The notes: generated by a model not told the origin, from the sequence alone. A stretch of 64,000 nt of DNA from Bacteroides clarus YIT 12056 (GCF_900129655.1 NZ_FQWK01000008.1:1-64000); one strand, 5' to 3'; numbered from the stretch's first letter, positions 43,900-52,488 are shown. A program made the numbers and translations.

Positions 43900-45213
43900 A
43901 TGGATGATATAGCACAATTCGATTTTCCGACCGATTCACCGAAAATCATCAAAGTTATCGGTGTGGGTGGCGGTGGCGGTAATGCCGTAAACCACATGTA
44001 CCGGGAAGGCATACATGATGTAACGTTCGTGCTGTGCAACACAGACAACCAGGCGTTGAAAGACTCGCCCGTTCCTGTGAAGTTGCAACTCGGCAAAGAA
44101 GGTCTGGGAGCCGGAAACCGTCCCGCCCGTGCCCGTAAGGCAGCCGAAGAAAGTATCGAAGACATCAAGGCCATGCTGAACGACGGCACGAAAATGGTCT
44201 TCATCACCGCCGGAATGGGCGGTGGTACAGGTACGGGTGCAGCGCCCATCATTGCACAGACCGCCAAAGAAATGGACATCCTGACTATCGGTATCGTCAC
44301 CATCCCGTTCCGTTGGGAGGGCGACAAGAAGATAGACCAAGCACTGGACGGCGTGGAAGAAATCAGCAAGCATGTGGATGCCCTGTTGGTTATCAACAAC
44401 GAGAAACTGAGCGAAATATATAGCGAACTCTCCGTAGACGACGCTTTCGACAAAGCCGACGACACCCTTTCGGTTGCCGCCAAGAGTATTGCCGAAATCA
44501 TCACCCTGCACGGCAAGGTCAACCTCGACTTCAACGATGTGAAAACCGTACTGAAAGACGGCGGCGTAGCCATCATGAGTACAGGATACGGCGAAGGAGA
44601 CAACCGCGTAAGCATGGCTATCCAGAATGCCCAGCACTCTCCGCTGCTGAACAACAACGATATCTTCAACTCCAAGAAAGTATTGCTCAATATCTCTTAC
44701 AGCTCCCAGCACAAACTGATGATGAGCGAAATGGATGAGGTAAAAGAGTTCATGAACCGTTTCAGCCGCGACTTCGAAACCAAATTCGGTATGGCTATCG
44801 ACGACAAGCTGGAACAAAGCGTCAAGATTACCTTGCTTGCCACCGGCTTCGGCATCCAGGACATTCACATGAAGGAAATGGACGACCGCATCACCCAGCG
44901 TACCGCAGAAGAACAGAAACGCCTCGCCGAACTGGAAGAAGAGGAAGAGCAAAGACGCTCACGCCGCGAAACATATTACGGAAAGGACGCCAATACCAAG
45001 TATCAGCGCCTGCGCCGCCGGCATATCTATATCTTCAACCCCGAAGACCTGGACAATGCCGACATCATCAGTATGGTGGAGAACTCCCCCACTTACCTGC
45101 GCGACAAGAGCACCCTGGCCGCAATCAAAGTCAAGGCGGAAGAAGCCGGAATACTCGCCACCGAAGAAGCGCAGGAAGCGGAGAACGGCGGCAACAGCGT
45201 AATCACCTTCTAA
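43900..45213 (+). CDS. ftsZ: Cell division GTPase FtsZ
   Basis: The 437-residue tubulin-like protein forms the division ring. The GTP-binding features are VIGVGGGGGNAVNHMY near residue 15, the tubulin signature GMGGGTGTGAAPIIAQ near 105 and the T7-loop region near NLDFNDVKTVLKDGG (205-220). After the globular core ends near 330, a charged linker (EEQKRLAELEEEEEQRRSR) follows, then a tail with YIFNPEDLDNADIISMVENS and PTYLRDK. It is the last division gene of the cluster. Confidence 0.98.
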   Translation: MDDIAQFDFPTDSPKIIKVIGVGGGGGNAVNHMYREGIHDVTFVLCNTDNQALKDSPVPVKLQLGKEGLGAGNRPARARKAAEESIEDIKAMLNDGTKMVFITAGMGGGTGTGAAPIIAQTAKEMDILTIGIVTIPFRWEGDKKIDQALDGVEEISKHVDALLVINNEKLSEIYSELSVDDAFDKADDTLSVAAKSIAEIITLHGKVNLDFNDVKTVLKDGGVAIMSTGYGEGDNRVSMAIQNAQHSPLLNNNDIFNSKKVLLNISYSSQHKLMMSEMDEVKEFMNRFSRDFETKFGMAIDDKLEQSVKITLLATGFGIQDIHMKEMDDRITQRTAEEQKRLAELEEEEEQRRSRRETYYGKDANTKYQRLRRRHIYIFNPEDLDNADIISMVENSPTYLRDKSTLAAIKVKAEEAGILATEEAQEAENGGNSVITF

Positions 45214-45280
45214 ACCGTCTGCCGTTCTAAACTTCAGCCGTAAACAACAAATTGTAAACAGTAAAACAGTAAAGAATAAG

Positions 45281-45730
45281 ATGGATTTATTTGAAAGAGT
45301 CAGCGAAGACATTAAAAACGCAATGAAGGCTAAAGACAAAGTAGCCCTGGAAACACTGAGAAACGTAAAGAAAGTATTCCTTGAAGCAAAGACCGCTCCG
45401 GGAGCCAATGATACCCTGACCGACGCCGACGCCCTGAAAATCATTCAGAAACTGACAAAGCAGGGCAAAGATGCCGCCGAGATTTATGTGCAACAGGGAC
45501 GTCAGGACCTTGCCGACGCAGAATTGGCGCAAGTAAAGGTAATGGAAGCATATCTGCCCAAACAAATGTCTCCCGAAGAATTGGAAGCCGCTCTGAAGGC
45601 AATCATCGCCGAAGTAGGCGCTACCGGCGGCAAAGATATGGGTAAGGTAATGGGTGTGGCCAGCAAGAAACTTGCCGGACTTGCCGAAGGACGTGCCATT
45701 TCAGCCAAAGTAAAAGAATTGCTGGGATAA
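45281..45730 (+). CDS. GatB/YqeY-domain protein
   Basis: The 149-residue protein matches the YqeY family: MDLFERVSEDIKNAMKAKDK at the start, TLRNVKKVFLEAKTA, ILQ-like IIQKLTKQGKDAAEIYVQQG, EAYLPKQMSPEELEAALKA and the C-terminal GKDMGKVMGVASKKLAGLAE. The domain is related to the tRNA-binding tail of the GatB amidotransferase subunit, but the free-standing protein has no settled function. It is the last gene before a strong terminator, 67 bases after ftsZ, and probably shares its transcript. Confidence 0.9.
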   Translation: MDLFERVSEDIKNAMKAKDKVALETLRNVKKVFLEAKTAPGANDTLTDADALKIIQKLTKQGKDAAEIYVQQGRQDLADAELAQVKVMEAYLPKQMSPEELEAALKAIIAEVGATGGKDMGKVMGVASKKLAGLAEGRAISAKVKELLG

Positions 45731-45757
45731 GGATTTTCCCAATCCCGCTACGCATAG

Positions 45758-45815
45758 AGCCGTACCTCAAGCGTCTCCCTTTTTGGAGAAGATAGCTTGG
45801 GGTACGGCTTTTTAT
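45758..45815 (+). terminator. Intrinsic terminator at the end of the division cluster
   Basis: Arms AGCCGTACCTCAAGC (45758-45772) and GCTTGGGGTACGGCT (45795-45809) pair over 15 positions with one mismatch, followed by TTTTTATT. The loop contains a smaller TCTCC/GGAGA hairpin. Confidence 0.9.
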
Positions 45816-45866
45816 TGCTGCATTATTCATCGCCCGTCCTGGTCACAAATTCTCATATACCACGGC

Positions 45867-46013
45867 ACAAAGTGTTCAAACACATAAAAACAAAATGTTT
45901 CAGCCTATAAAAACAAAAAGTTTCAATAGGCGGAAACGAAATGTTCTGCGTAGTGAAACAAACTGTTCCATACCGCGAAACAAAGGGTTTCAACGGTTGG
46001 AACCCTTTGTTTC
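45867..46013. repeat. 22/23-bp-period array of GAAACAAAnnGTTTC-like units
   Basis: Units centred on ACAAAnnGTTTCA begin at about 45867, 45890, 45913, 45936, 45958 and 45980, a spacing of 23, 23, 23, 22 and 22. Examples are ACAAAGTGTTCA, ACAAAATGTTTCA, ACAAAAAGTTTCA, ACGAAATGTTCT, ACAAACTGTTCC and ACAAAGGGTTTCA. Each unit is close to a palindrome (GAAAC...GTTTC). The last forward unit pairs with an inverted copy (GAACCCTTTGTTTC), forming a hairpin. The array lies between the convergent YqeY and recO genes. Confidence 0.88.
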
Positions 46014-46069
46014 CCCCTTTGAAACCCAAAACCGGATACAGTGAAACGGGATTATCCCCGGGGCGGAAC

Positions 46070-46798
46070 TTAATCAAACAACTCTTTCAGGACTTCCAAA
46101 GACTTGAGTACGGGAAAATCAGGCAGATGCAAACGGTAATATTCATTCATTATCGCCAGACAACGGGCACGTTCCGTGCGGCTCATGGCAAAGAGATGCA
46201 TGGTTTCATAATTCATGCGCATTAGCCCCGTCAGGCGTGACGCCTCTTCCTGCCCTATGTAATCGGAATGCAACTGCGGGCGTAACGGAGTAAAGCAAGC
46301 GTTCTGCAAATCGAAATAGTCACCGCTGTGATAATCTTCCAGATTCGGATACAACCCGAGGAAGCGCGACAGCCGCATCAAAAAGACCAGATGAAAGTTG
46401 GCAAAACCGCTGCCGCATTCATCCAGCCAGACAATGGAATGCTGCAAATAAGCGAATAAAGGACGGTTTTCCGCTTCCTCGCGCAACGCACGATATAAGA
46501 ACTCGGACAAAAACAGAGCGATGGCAGACTTATAAGGATCGTAAGGAATCGAAGTAAAAGGATAGAGAGACTTGGCCTCTTTCACCTTATATATAGTGGT
46601 ATTCGGCCGGAAGTCCGCCTCCAACTCCACCAAAGACAGAGGCTGGAACAGTACCGACTTCACCGCAGCCTTACGCGAACGAGACACCGGAACCAGGAAA
46701 GAAGCCCGTCCGGACACCTCGGTATAGATGTCTACAATAATAGAAGTATCCTTATACTTCAAAGAATGTAATACGATTCCTTGCGTTTTCTGTAACAT
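46070..46798 (-). CDS. recO: DNA repair protein RecO
   Basis: The 242-residue protein has the RecO N-terminal OB-fold ([39 protein letters not shown]) and a helical C-terminal domain ([20 protein letters not shown]). It loads RecA onto SSB-coated gaps together with RecR. The four-Cys zinc finger of some RecO proteins is not present; the equivalent region reads [16 protein letters not shown]. It is convergent with the YqeY gene across the 22/23-bp array, and stands alone upstream of the tRNA-Glu promoter region on the other strand. Confidence 0.92.
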   Translation of the reverse strand: MLQKTQGIVLHSLKYKDTSIIVDIYTEVSGRASFLVPVSRSRKAAVKSVLFQPLSLVELEADFRPNTTIYKVKEAKSLYPFTSIPYDPYKSAIALFLSEFLYRALREEAENRPLFAYLQHSIVWLDECGSGFANFHLVFLMRLSRFLGLYPNLEDYHSGDYFDLQNACFTPLRPQLHSDYIGQEEASRLTGLMRMNYETMHLFAMSRTERARCLAIMNEYYRLHLPDFPVLKSLEVLKELFD

Positions 46799-46996
46799 TT
46801 CCGTCCTTTATCAAGTTTCAATCCGGTTAACAAAGCTACAAAAAAAGCGCGAAACTACGGAATTTAAAGAAGGAGAATAAAAAAACGAAGCAAAGACAGA
46901 AAAATTGAAACACCAATATATCTCTGATTATCAGAGGATAAAACCTTATTTAAAAAGAAACTCAGAAGAAATACCGCAAAATTTTCATCGGAAATG

Positions 46997-47027
46997 TTTG
47001 CCAATTCAAAAATAGTTTCTACCTTTG
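46997..47027 (+). promoter_or_regulatory. Promoter of tRNA-Glu and rpsT
   Basis: TTTG (46997-47000) and TACCTTTG (47020-47027) are separated by 19 bases. This is a full match to the Bacteroides housekeeping promoter (TTTG, 19-21 bases, TAnnTTTG). The tRNA begins 55 bases downstream. Confidence 0.85.
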
Positions 47028-47081
47028 CAACCGCAAACGAAAGGAAAGTCGGATGCAAGAGCGGAAACGCTCACCAAGGAT

Positions 47082-47153
47082 GGCCCGTTCGTCTATCGGT
47101 TAGGACGCAAGATTTTCATTCTTGAAAGGGGGGTTCGATTCCCCCACGGGCTA
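47082..47153 (+). tRNA. tRNA-Glu (anticodon UUC)
   Basis: The acceptor arms GGCCCGT and ACGGGCT pair over seven positions (first pair G-U), with discriminator A. The anticodon stem CAAGA/TCTTG encloses the loop TTTTCAT, so the anticodon is TTC, reading Glu codons. The T arm is GGGGG-TTCGATT-CCCCC. No CCA is encoded. It is followed by rpsT 39 bases later and likely shares its transcript. Confidence 0.97.
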
Positions 47154-47192
47154 CAATTAAAAGAATAAACGAATTAAAAAAGATTAGTCGAG

Positions 47193-47447
47193 ATGGCAAA
47201 TCACAAATCATCACTGAAAAGAATCAGACAAGAAGAGACAAGAAGACTTCACAACAGATACTATGGTAAAACCATGAGAAACGCTGTTCGTAAGCTTCGT
47301 GCTACTACAGATAAAGCTGAAGCAACAGCTATGTATCCTGGTATCACAAAGATGTTGGATAAGTTGGCTAAGACTAACGTAATCCACAAGAACAAAGCTA
47401 ACAACTTGAAGTCAAAGTTGGCGGTTTACATCAACAAACTCGGTTAA
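47193..47447 (+). CDS. rpsT: 30S ribosomal protein S20
   Basis: The 84-residue basic protein begins [20 protein letters not shown] and continues with RAVRK-like [15 protein letters not shown] and the C-terminal [19 protein letters not shown], all S20 features. It binds the 5' domain of 16S rRNA early in 30S assembly. It lies directly after tRNA-Glu and is closed by a strong terminator. Confidence 0.97.
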   Translation: MANHKSSLKRIRQEETRRLHNRYYGKTMRNAVRKLRATTDKAEATAMYPGITKMLDKLAKTNVIHKNKANNLKSKLAVYINKLG

Positions 47448-47474
47448 GCTGATAAGTTACACAAAAGATATGAG

Positions 47475-47501
47475 AGGCCGGACTTTTTAGTCCGGCCTTT
47501 T
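47475..47501 (+). terminator. Intrinsic terminator of rpsT
   Basis: Arms AGGCCGGACT and AGTCCGGCCT form a perfect 10-bp stem with a 4-base loop, followed by TTTTCT. It begins 27 bases after the rpsT stop. Confidence 0.93.
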
Positions 47502-47588
47502 CTGCATTCGCATCATCCCCGGACAATAGTTCCGAAACAAATTCTCACGGTGCTAAAAAGCTGTAAACAGCCCAAATTTATCAAGGCG

Positions 47589-47623
47589 TTGGCATGATAT
47601 ATCAAGGATTTTCACTATTTTTG
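47589..47623 (+). promoter_or_regulatory. Candidate promoter of gyrB
   Basis: TATTTTTG (47616-47623) matches TAnnTTTG, with TTG at 47589-47591 in the -33 area (spacing slightly long). The leader to the ATG at 47654 would be about 25 bases. Confidence 0.6.
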
Positions 47624-47653
47624 CTTTGTTATTACAATAAGAGAAATTAGATT

Positions 47654-49615
47654 ATGACTGAAGAAGAAAAGATAAACGGCGAAAGTAATTACTCGGCCAG
47701 TAACATCCAGGTTTTGGAAGGTTTAGAGGCCGTACGTAAGCGTCCTGCCATGTATATCGGCGACATTAGTATCAAGGGACTCCATCACTTGGTTTACGAA
47801 GTTGTAGACAACTCCATCGACGAAGCGCTCGCCGGTTATTGCGACCACATCGAGGTTACCATCAACGAGGACAACTCCATCACCGTACAAGATAACGGAC
47901 GTGGTATTCCGGTAGACTTTCACGAAAAAGAACAGAAATCAGCTCTCGAAGTTGTTATGACCGTGTTGCATGCCGGTGGTAAATTCGACAAGGGCTCTTA
48001 TAAGGTTTCCGGCGGTCTGCACGGTGTCGGCGTATCTTGTGTGAACGCACTGTCTACGCACATGACTACCCAGGTTTTCCGCAACGGAAAAATCTACCAG
48101 CAAGAATACGAATGCGGCCATCCGCTATACTCGGTAAAGGAAGTAGGCACTACCGATATCACAGGTACACGCCAACAGTTCTGGCCGGATGATACAATCT
48201 TTACCGAAACCGTGTACAATTACGATATCCTGGCAACCCGTATGCGTGAGCTGGCTTATCTGAACGCCGGTATCAAAATTACGCTGACCGACCTCCGCGT
48301 AAAAGAGGAAGACGGAAGCTACAAGCAAGAAATTTTCTATTCCGTAGAAGGTTTGAAGGAGTTTGTACGCTATATAGATTCTTCCCGCGAACATCTGGTG
48401 AACGATGTTATCTACATCAATACCGAAAAACAAGGTACGCCGGTAGAAGTGGCCATCATGTACAACACTTCCTACAATGAGAATATCCACTCTTATGTAA
48501 ACAATATCAATACCATTGAAGGTGGTACTCACTTGGCAGGTTTCCGCCGTGCGCTGACCCGTACTTTGAAGAAATACGCCGAGGACAACAAGATGCTGGA
48601 GAAGGCAAAGGTAGAGATTTCCGGTGACGACTTCCGCGAAGGTCTGACCGCGGTTATCTCCATCAAGGTGGCCGAACCGCAGTTTGAAGGACAGACCAAA
48701 ACGAAGCTCGGCAACAACGAGGTTATGGGAGCCGTAGACCAGGCTGTAGGCGAAGCGCTCTCCTATTACCTGGAAGAGCATCCCAAAGAGTCCAAAATGA
48801 TTGTAGACAAGGTGATATTGGCGGCACAGGCACGTGTGGCAGCACGCAAGGCACGCGAGTCCGTACAACGCAAGTCGCCGATGTCGGGTGGCGGTATGCC
48901 GGGCAAACTGGCCGACTGCTCCAGCAAGGACCCGGAAGAATGCGAGCTGTTCCTCGTCGAGGGTGACTCTGCCGGTGGTTCTGCAAAACAAGGACGTAAC
49001 CGTGCTTTCCAGGCTATCCTGCCGCTGCGCGGTAAGATTCTTAACGTAGAGAAAGCCATGTGGCACAAGGCATTCGAAAGCGATGAAGTAAACAATATCA
49101 TTCAGGCTTTGGGTATCCGCTTCGGTGTAGACAGCGAAGACAGTAAGGAAGCCAACATAGACAAGTTGCGTTATAAGAAAGTTATCATCATGACCGATGC
49201 CGACGTCGATGGCTCTCACATCGACACGCTGATTATGACGCTCTTCTTCCGCTATTTCCCGCAGGTGATACAGCAAGGTTATCTGTACATCGCCACTCCC
49301 CCGCTCTATCTTTGTACCAAGGGTAAGGTAAAAGAGTATTGCTGGACAGACCAACAACGCCAGAAGTTTATCGATACTTACGGCGGCGGTTCGGAGAATG
49401 CCGTTCACACCCAACGCTACAAAGGTTTGGGTGAAATGAACCCGGAACAGTTGTGGGAAACAACCATGAATCCGGAAAACCGTATGCTGAAACAAGTGCA
49501 TCTTGAAAATGCCGCCGAGGCCGACTACACGTTCTCCATGCTGATGGGTGAAGATGTAGGCCCGCGCCGCGATTTCATTGAAAAGAATGCAACGTATGCA
49601 AATATCGATGCATAA
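47654..49615 (+). CDS. gyrB: DNA gyrase subunit B
   Basis: The 653-residue type IIA topoisomerase subunit has the GHKL ATPase domain (LEAVRKRPAMYIGDI, EVVDNSIDEALAGYC, VQDNGRGIPVD, HAGGKFDKGSYKVSGGLHGV), the transducer domain, and the TOPRIM domain with LFLVEGDSAGGSAKQGRNR near residue 433 and MTDADVDGSHIDTLIMTLFF near 515. The C-terminal QRYKGLGEMNPEQLWETTM is also typical. Length fits the short GyrB form without the enterobacterial insertion. The gene has its own promoter and a downstream hairpin. Confidence 0.98.
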   Translation: MTEEEKINGESNYSASNIQVLEGLEAVRKRPAMYIGDISIKGLHHLVYEVVDNSIDEALAGYCDHIEVTINEDNSITVQDNGRGIPVDFHEKEQKSALEVVMTVLHAGGKFDKGSYKVSGGLHGVGVSCVNALSTHMTTQVFRNGKIYQQEYECGHPLYSVKEVGTTDITGTRQQFWPDDTIFTETVYNYDILATRMRELAYLNAGIKITLTDLRVKEEDGSYKQEIFYSVEGLKEFVRYIDSSREHLVNDVIYINTEKQGTPVEVAIMYNTSYNENIHSYVNNINTIEGGTHLAGFRRALTRTLKKYAEDNKMLEKAKVEISGDDFREGLTAVISIKVAEPQFEGQTKTKLGNNEVMGAVDQAVGEALSYYLEEHPKESKMIVDKVILAAQARVAARKARESVQRKSPMSGGGMPGKLADCSSKDPEECELFLVEGDSAGGSAKQGRNRAFQAILPLRGKILNVEKAMWHKAFESDEVNNIIQALGIRFGVDSEDSKEANIDKLRYKKVIIMTDADVDGSHIDTLIMTLFFRYFPQVIQQGYLYIATPPLYLCTKGKVKEYCWTDQQRQKFIDTYGGGSENAVHTQRYKGLGEMNPEQLWETTMNPENRMLKQVHLENAAEADYTFSMLMGEDVGPRRDFIEKNATYANIDA

Positions 49616-49628
49616 TTAGGGAATTAAA

Positions 49629-49699
49629 AATTGAGAATTAAGAATTAAAAAATGATAGTATGTCATCATCATTCATTTTTCAATTCTTAATTCTCAATT
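49629..49699. repeat. 27-bp AT-rich inverted repeat downstream of gyrB
   Basis: The left arm (49629-49655, starting AATTGAGAATTAAGAATT) and the right arm (49673-49699, ending AATTCTTAATTCTCAATT) pair over 27 positions with one mismatch around a 17-base loop. The same words AATTGAGAATTAA flank the four-helix-bundle gene at 50408. Confidence 0.85.
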
Positions 49700-49738
49700 C
49701 TCAATTTTTTATTTACCAACCTCACATCTTACAACGAA

Positions 49739-49784
49739 GAAGCTCCGGACGGACAGGAAATACCTGTTGACCGGAGCTTTTCTT
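49739..49784 (+). terminator. Terminator between gyrB and the DUF3109 gene
   Basis: Arms AAGCTCCGG and CCGGAGCTT are perfect complements, followed by TTCTTAT. The loop holds a smaller ACAGG/CCTGT stem. The hairpin lies between convergent genes and could act on both strands; its right side touches the end of the DUF3109 gene. Confidence 0.8.
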
Positions 49785-50364
49785 ATATCATTCCTTGTTT
49801 CTTCATCTCTTCCGCCGCCAATTCCAGCTCGGCATACCAATCTTCACCGAATTTACGTATCAAAGGTTCCTTTAAGAACTTATACACCGGTACATCCTCT
49901 TTCTGCCCCAAAAAGACAGCGGCCTTACAAACATCCCAACGATGATAGTTCACCGCTTTATAAGGCCCGTAATCGCCTATACGGATAGGGTAAAGATGAC
50001 AGGAAACAGGTTTATAAAAGTCTGTCTTACCTTCTCGGTACGCTTTCTCTATGGCACAATAACAACAGCCTTTCTCGTCATAGCAAGTAAATACACAATC
50101 CTTATTATTAACGATAGAGGTTACCAAATCGCCCTCTTCATCCGTGTACACCACACCCTGCGCATCTATCACAGCGCGTGCTTCCGGAGAAAGTTCATCC
50201 CATATCACAGGCAGTACCTCTTCCAGCTTCTCTATCTCCTCAAATTCCACCGGAGCACCGGCATCTCCCTCAATGCAACATTCTCCTTTGCAAGCATCCA
50301 GATTGCAAAGGAACTTCTCACGCAGTACATCAAAAGAAACGACAACATCATCTATCTGTAACAT
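49783..50364 (-). CDS. DUF3109 family protein (cysteine-rich)
   Basis: The 193-residue protein contains clustered cysteines: FLCNLDACKGECCIEGD near residue 20, and CVFTCYDEKGCCYCAIEKAY near 90, then SCHLYPIRI and WDVCKAA. This pattern is that of the DUF3109 / YkgJ-like family, which probably binds an iron-sulphur cluster or zinc. No function is known. It is a minus-strand gene between gyrB and the four-helix-bundle gene, about 40 bases downstream of the latter. Confidence 0.85.
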   Translation of the reverse strand: MLQIDDVVVSFDVLREKFLCNLDACKGECCIEGDAGAPVEFEEIEKLEEVLPVIWDELSPEARAVIDAQGVVYTDEEGDLVTSIVNNKDCVFTCYDEKGCCYCAIEKAYREGKTDFYKPVSCHLYPIRIGDYGPYKAVNYHRWDVCKAAVFLGQKEDVPVYKFLKEPLIRKFGEDWYAELELAAEEMKKQGMI

Positions 50365-50368
50365 TAGT

Positions 50369-50806
50369 AAATTGAAAATTAAAAATTGAGAATTAAAAAA
50401 TAAATGTTCATCTGTTTAAAGATTGCTTCATAGACTTCACGATGCTCACTAAAAGAGCTATCAACTCGTTACAATCTACAGAAATAGACTCATAAGAAAT
50501 ATCCTCTAAATAATGAGTATCTTTTAGCAGCGATAACCAGTAGGACGTTTCATTCGCTTCTTTTAAAGCAATATTCATCTTATTCAAAAAATCCGCACTA
50601 CTCTGCGCATGATGAGCTTCAGCCACCAAAGCGCCAATAGCTGTACCACTTCGTAACAACTGTTTAGACAATATAAATTCCTTCTGAGAATCTGCTAAAA
50701 ACTTGTATGCGTTTACTATTCGAATAGCAAACGCATACGATTTAGCATGGATAACATTATCCCTTGCTATCATTTTTTAATTTTTAATTCTCAATTCTCA
50801 ATTTCT
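50369..50806. repeat. Inverted AT-rich arms framing the four-helix-bundle gene
   Basis: The left arm (50369-50401) contains AATTGAAAATTAAAAATTG and AGAATTAAAAAAT. The right arm (50773-50806) read in reverse complement contains AATTGAGAATTGAGAATT and AAAAATTAAAAAA. The pairing is imperfect, but the word AATTGAGAATTAAAAA is common to both. The arms enclose one gene and little else, and resemble the gene-free palindrome at 49629-49699. Confidence 0.65.
50408..50773 (-). CDS. Four helix bundle protein (S23/IVP-like)
   Basis: The 121-residue protein is almost all helix: MIARDNVIHAKSYAFAIRIV, FLADSQKEFILSKQLLRSGT, AIGALVAEAHHAQSSADFL and MNIALKEANETSYWLSLLKD. The segments SKQLLRSGTAIGALVAEA and ALKEANETSYWL are signatures of the family encoded by 23S rRNA intervening sequences and related to the Avd accessory protein of diversity-generating retroelements. 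Here it is not in an rRNA gene and no reverse transcriptase is near. Its base composition is AT-richer than its neighbours. It is framed by inverted arms (50369-50806), which suggests a small mobile unit. Function is unknown. Confidence 0.85.
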   Translation of the reverse strand: MIARDNVIHAKSYAFAIRIVNAYKFLADSQKEFILSKQLLRSGTAIGALVAEAHHAQSSADFLNKMNIALKEANETSYWLSLLKDTHYLEDISYESISVDCNELIALLVSIVKSMKQSLNR

Positions 50807-52315
50807 AATCAAGTCCTTACCCGTCATCTCAGCCGGTTGCTTCATACCCAGAATATGCAGGATGGAAGGAGCAACATCCGCCAATACACCGTTTTCCACC
50901 TTAGCATCCTTGTTTGCCGTTACATAAACAAACGGAACGGGATTCAAAGAGTGAGCCGTATTCGGCGTACCGTCCTCGTTCAAGGCATGGTCGGCGTTAC
51001 CGTGGTCGGCGATGATGATTACCTCGTAATCGTTGGCCTTGGCAGCTTCCACCGTATCTTTCACACAGTCGTCGATGGCTTTTACCGCCTTCTCAATAGC
51101 TTCGTAGATACCGGTGTGGCCTACCATATCGCCGTTCGCATAATTCACTACGATGAAATCGAACTTCTTGGTATTGATGGCCTCAACCAATTTATCCTTT
51201 ACTTCGTAAGCGCTCATCTCCGGTTTCAGGTCATACGTAGCAACCTTCGGAGACGGAACAAGAATACGTTCTTCCGCATCGTACGGAGTTTCGCGACCGC
51301 CGTTGAAGAAGAATGTTACGTGAGCATACTTCTCCGTTTCGGCGATATGGAGCTGAGTTTTACCGTTGGCAGCCAAATATTCACCCAATGTATTCTGCAC
51401 GTTTTCCTTATCGAAAAGGATATGTACGCCCTTGAAAGAAGCATCGTACGGAGTCATACAGTAGTACTGCAAGCCGGGAATAGTGTGCATGCCCTGTTCC
51501 GGCATATCCTGCTGAGTCAGGACGACAGTCAATTCCTTGGCACGGTCGTTACGATAGTTGAAGAAGATAACCACGTCACCTTCCTTGATAGTACCGTCGC
51601 AGCCGGCATTTACAATCGGCTTGATGAATTCATCGGTTACACCTTCATCGTAAGACTCCTGCATGGCCTGAACCATATCCGACGCAACCTTTCCCTCACC
51701 GTTTACAAGCAGGTCGTAAGCCACTTTCACACGTTCCCAACGCTTGTCACGGTCCATGGCGTAGAAACGGCCTACGATGGAAGCAATCTTACCGGCCGAC
51801 TTTTCGCAATGCGCCGTCAACTGTTCGATGAAGCCCTTACCGCTCTTCGGGTCGGTATCGCGACCGTCCATAAAGCAATGGATAAATGTATTCTCGATAC
51901 CGTATTCCTTTGAAATATCGCAGAGTTTGAACAGGTGGTCGAAAGAACTGTGCACACCGCCGTTGCTGGTCAATCCCATAAAGTGGATGTTCTTGCCATG
52001 TTCCTTGGCGTAAGAGAAAGCGGAAACGATTTCCTTGTTCTTCAGGATGCTGCCGTCGGCACAAGCACGGTTAATCTTTACCAAGTCCTGATATACGATA
52101 CGTCCTGCGCCGATATTGAGGTGACCTACTTCCGAGTTACCCATCTGTCCGTCGGGCAGACCGACATTCTCACCGCTTGCCTGCAACTCAGAGTGCGGAT
52201 AAGCCGCCAACAAGCTATCCCAGTAGGGAGTAGGCGTATTGAAAATCACATCATCTTTACCTTGATCGCCGATACCCCAGCCATCAAGAATCATTAAAAG
52301 GGCTTTCTTGCTCAT
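50798..52315 (-). CDS. gpmI: 2,3-bisphosphoglycerate-independent phosphoglycerate mutase
   Basis: The start at 52315 ([20 protein letters not shown]) fits the family; an open extension of 21 codons upstream does not. The 505-residue enzyme interconverts 3- and 2-phosphoglycerate in glycolysis, with two metal ions. The catalytic Ser is in [15 protein letters not shown] near residue 60; other motifs are [54 protein letters not shown] and [15 protein letters not shown] (metal ligands). The protein ends in MTGKDLIRN, and its stop lies inside the right arm of the AT-rich repeat that frames the neighbouring four-helix gene. Confidence 0.97.
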   Translation of the reverse strand: MSKKALLMILDGWGIGDQGKDDVIFNTPTPYWDSLLAAYPHSELQASGENVGLPDGQMGNSEVGHLNIGAGRIVYQDLVKINRACADGSILKNKEIVSAFSYAKEHGKNIHFMGLTSNGGVHSSFDHLFKLCDISKEYGIENTFIHCFMDGRDTDPKSGKGFIEQLTAHCEKSAGKIASIVGRFYAMDRDKRWERVKVAYDLLVNGEGKVASDMVQAMQESYDEGVTDEFIKPIVNAGCDGTIKEGDVVIFFNYRNDRAKELTVVLTQQDMPEQGMHTIPGLQYYCMTPYDASFKGVHILFDKENVQNTLGEYLAANGKTQLHIAETEKYAHVTFFFNGGRETPYDAEERILVPSPKVATYDLKPEMSAYEVKDKLVEAINTKKFDFIVVNYANGDMVGHTGIYEAIEKAVKAIDDCVKDTVEAAKANDYEVIIIADHGNADHALNEDGTPNTAHSLNPVPFVYVTANKDAKVENGVLADVAPSILHILGMKQPAEMTGKDLIRN

Positions 52316-52391
52316 AATTAGTATTGTTTTAATTGTACAAATCTCTTTTTTACGGAAGGAAAAGGGCGTATAAAACATACCTGCCGATTTC

Positions 52392-52488
52392 TTTCAGGTA
52401 CGGATTACACGGATTACGCAGATTAAAGGATACGCTATATATAGACTGAATGAGAAACCCGTGAAATCCGTGTAATCCGTACCTGAAA
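52392..52488. repeat. Perfect 24-bp inverted repeat (CGGATTACACGGATT element)
   Basis: The left arm (52392-52415: TTTCAGGTACGGATTACACG followed by GATT) and the right arm (52465-52488) are exact reverse complements over 24 bases, enclosing about 50 bases. The core CACGGATTACACGGAT-like word recurs in the element at 63791-63860. The element lies in the divergent region between gpmI and corA. Confidence 0.92.

Noticed and set aside
29491..45730. Missing murF, ddl and murB as a sign of gene loss in the division cluster
   Set aside because: These genes are commonly located elsewhere in Bacteroidetes, so their absence from the cluster is not evidence of loss.
48125..49501. Long minus-strand open frame opposite gyrB
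   Set aside because: It is antisense to a highly conserved gene, with no signal or motif of its own.
50408..50773. Four-helix-bundle gene as the Avd part of a diversity-generating retroelement
   Set aside because: There is no reverse transcriptase, template repeat or variable repeat in the neighbourhood.
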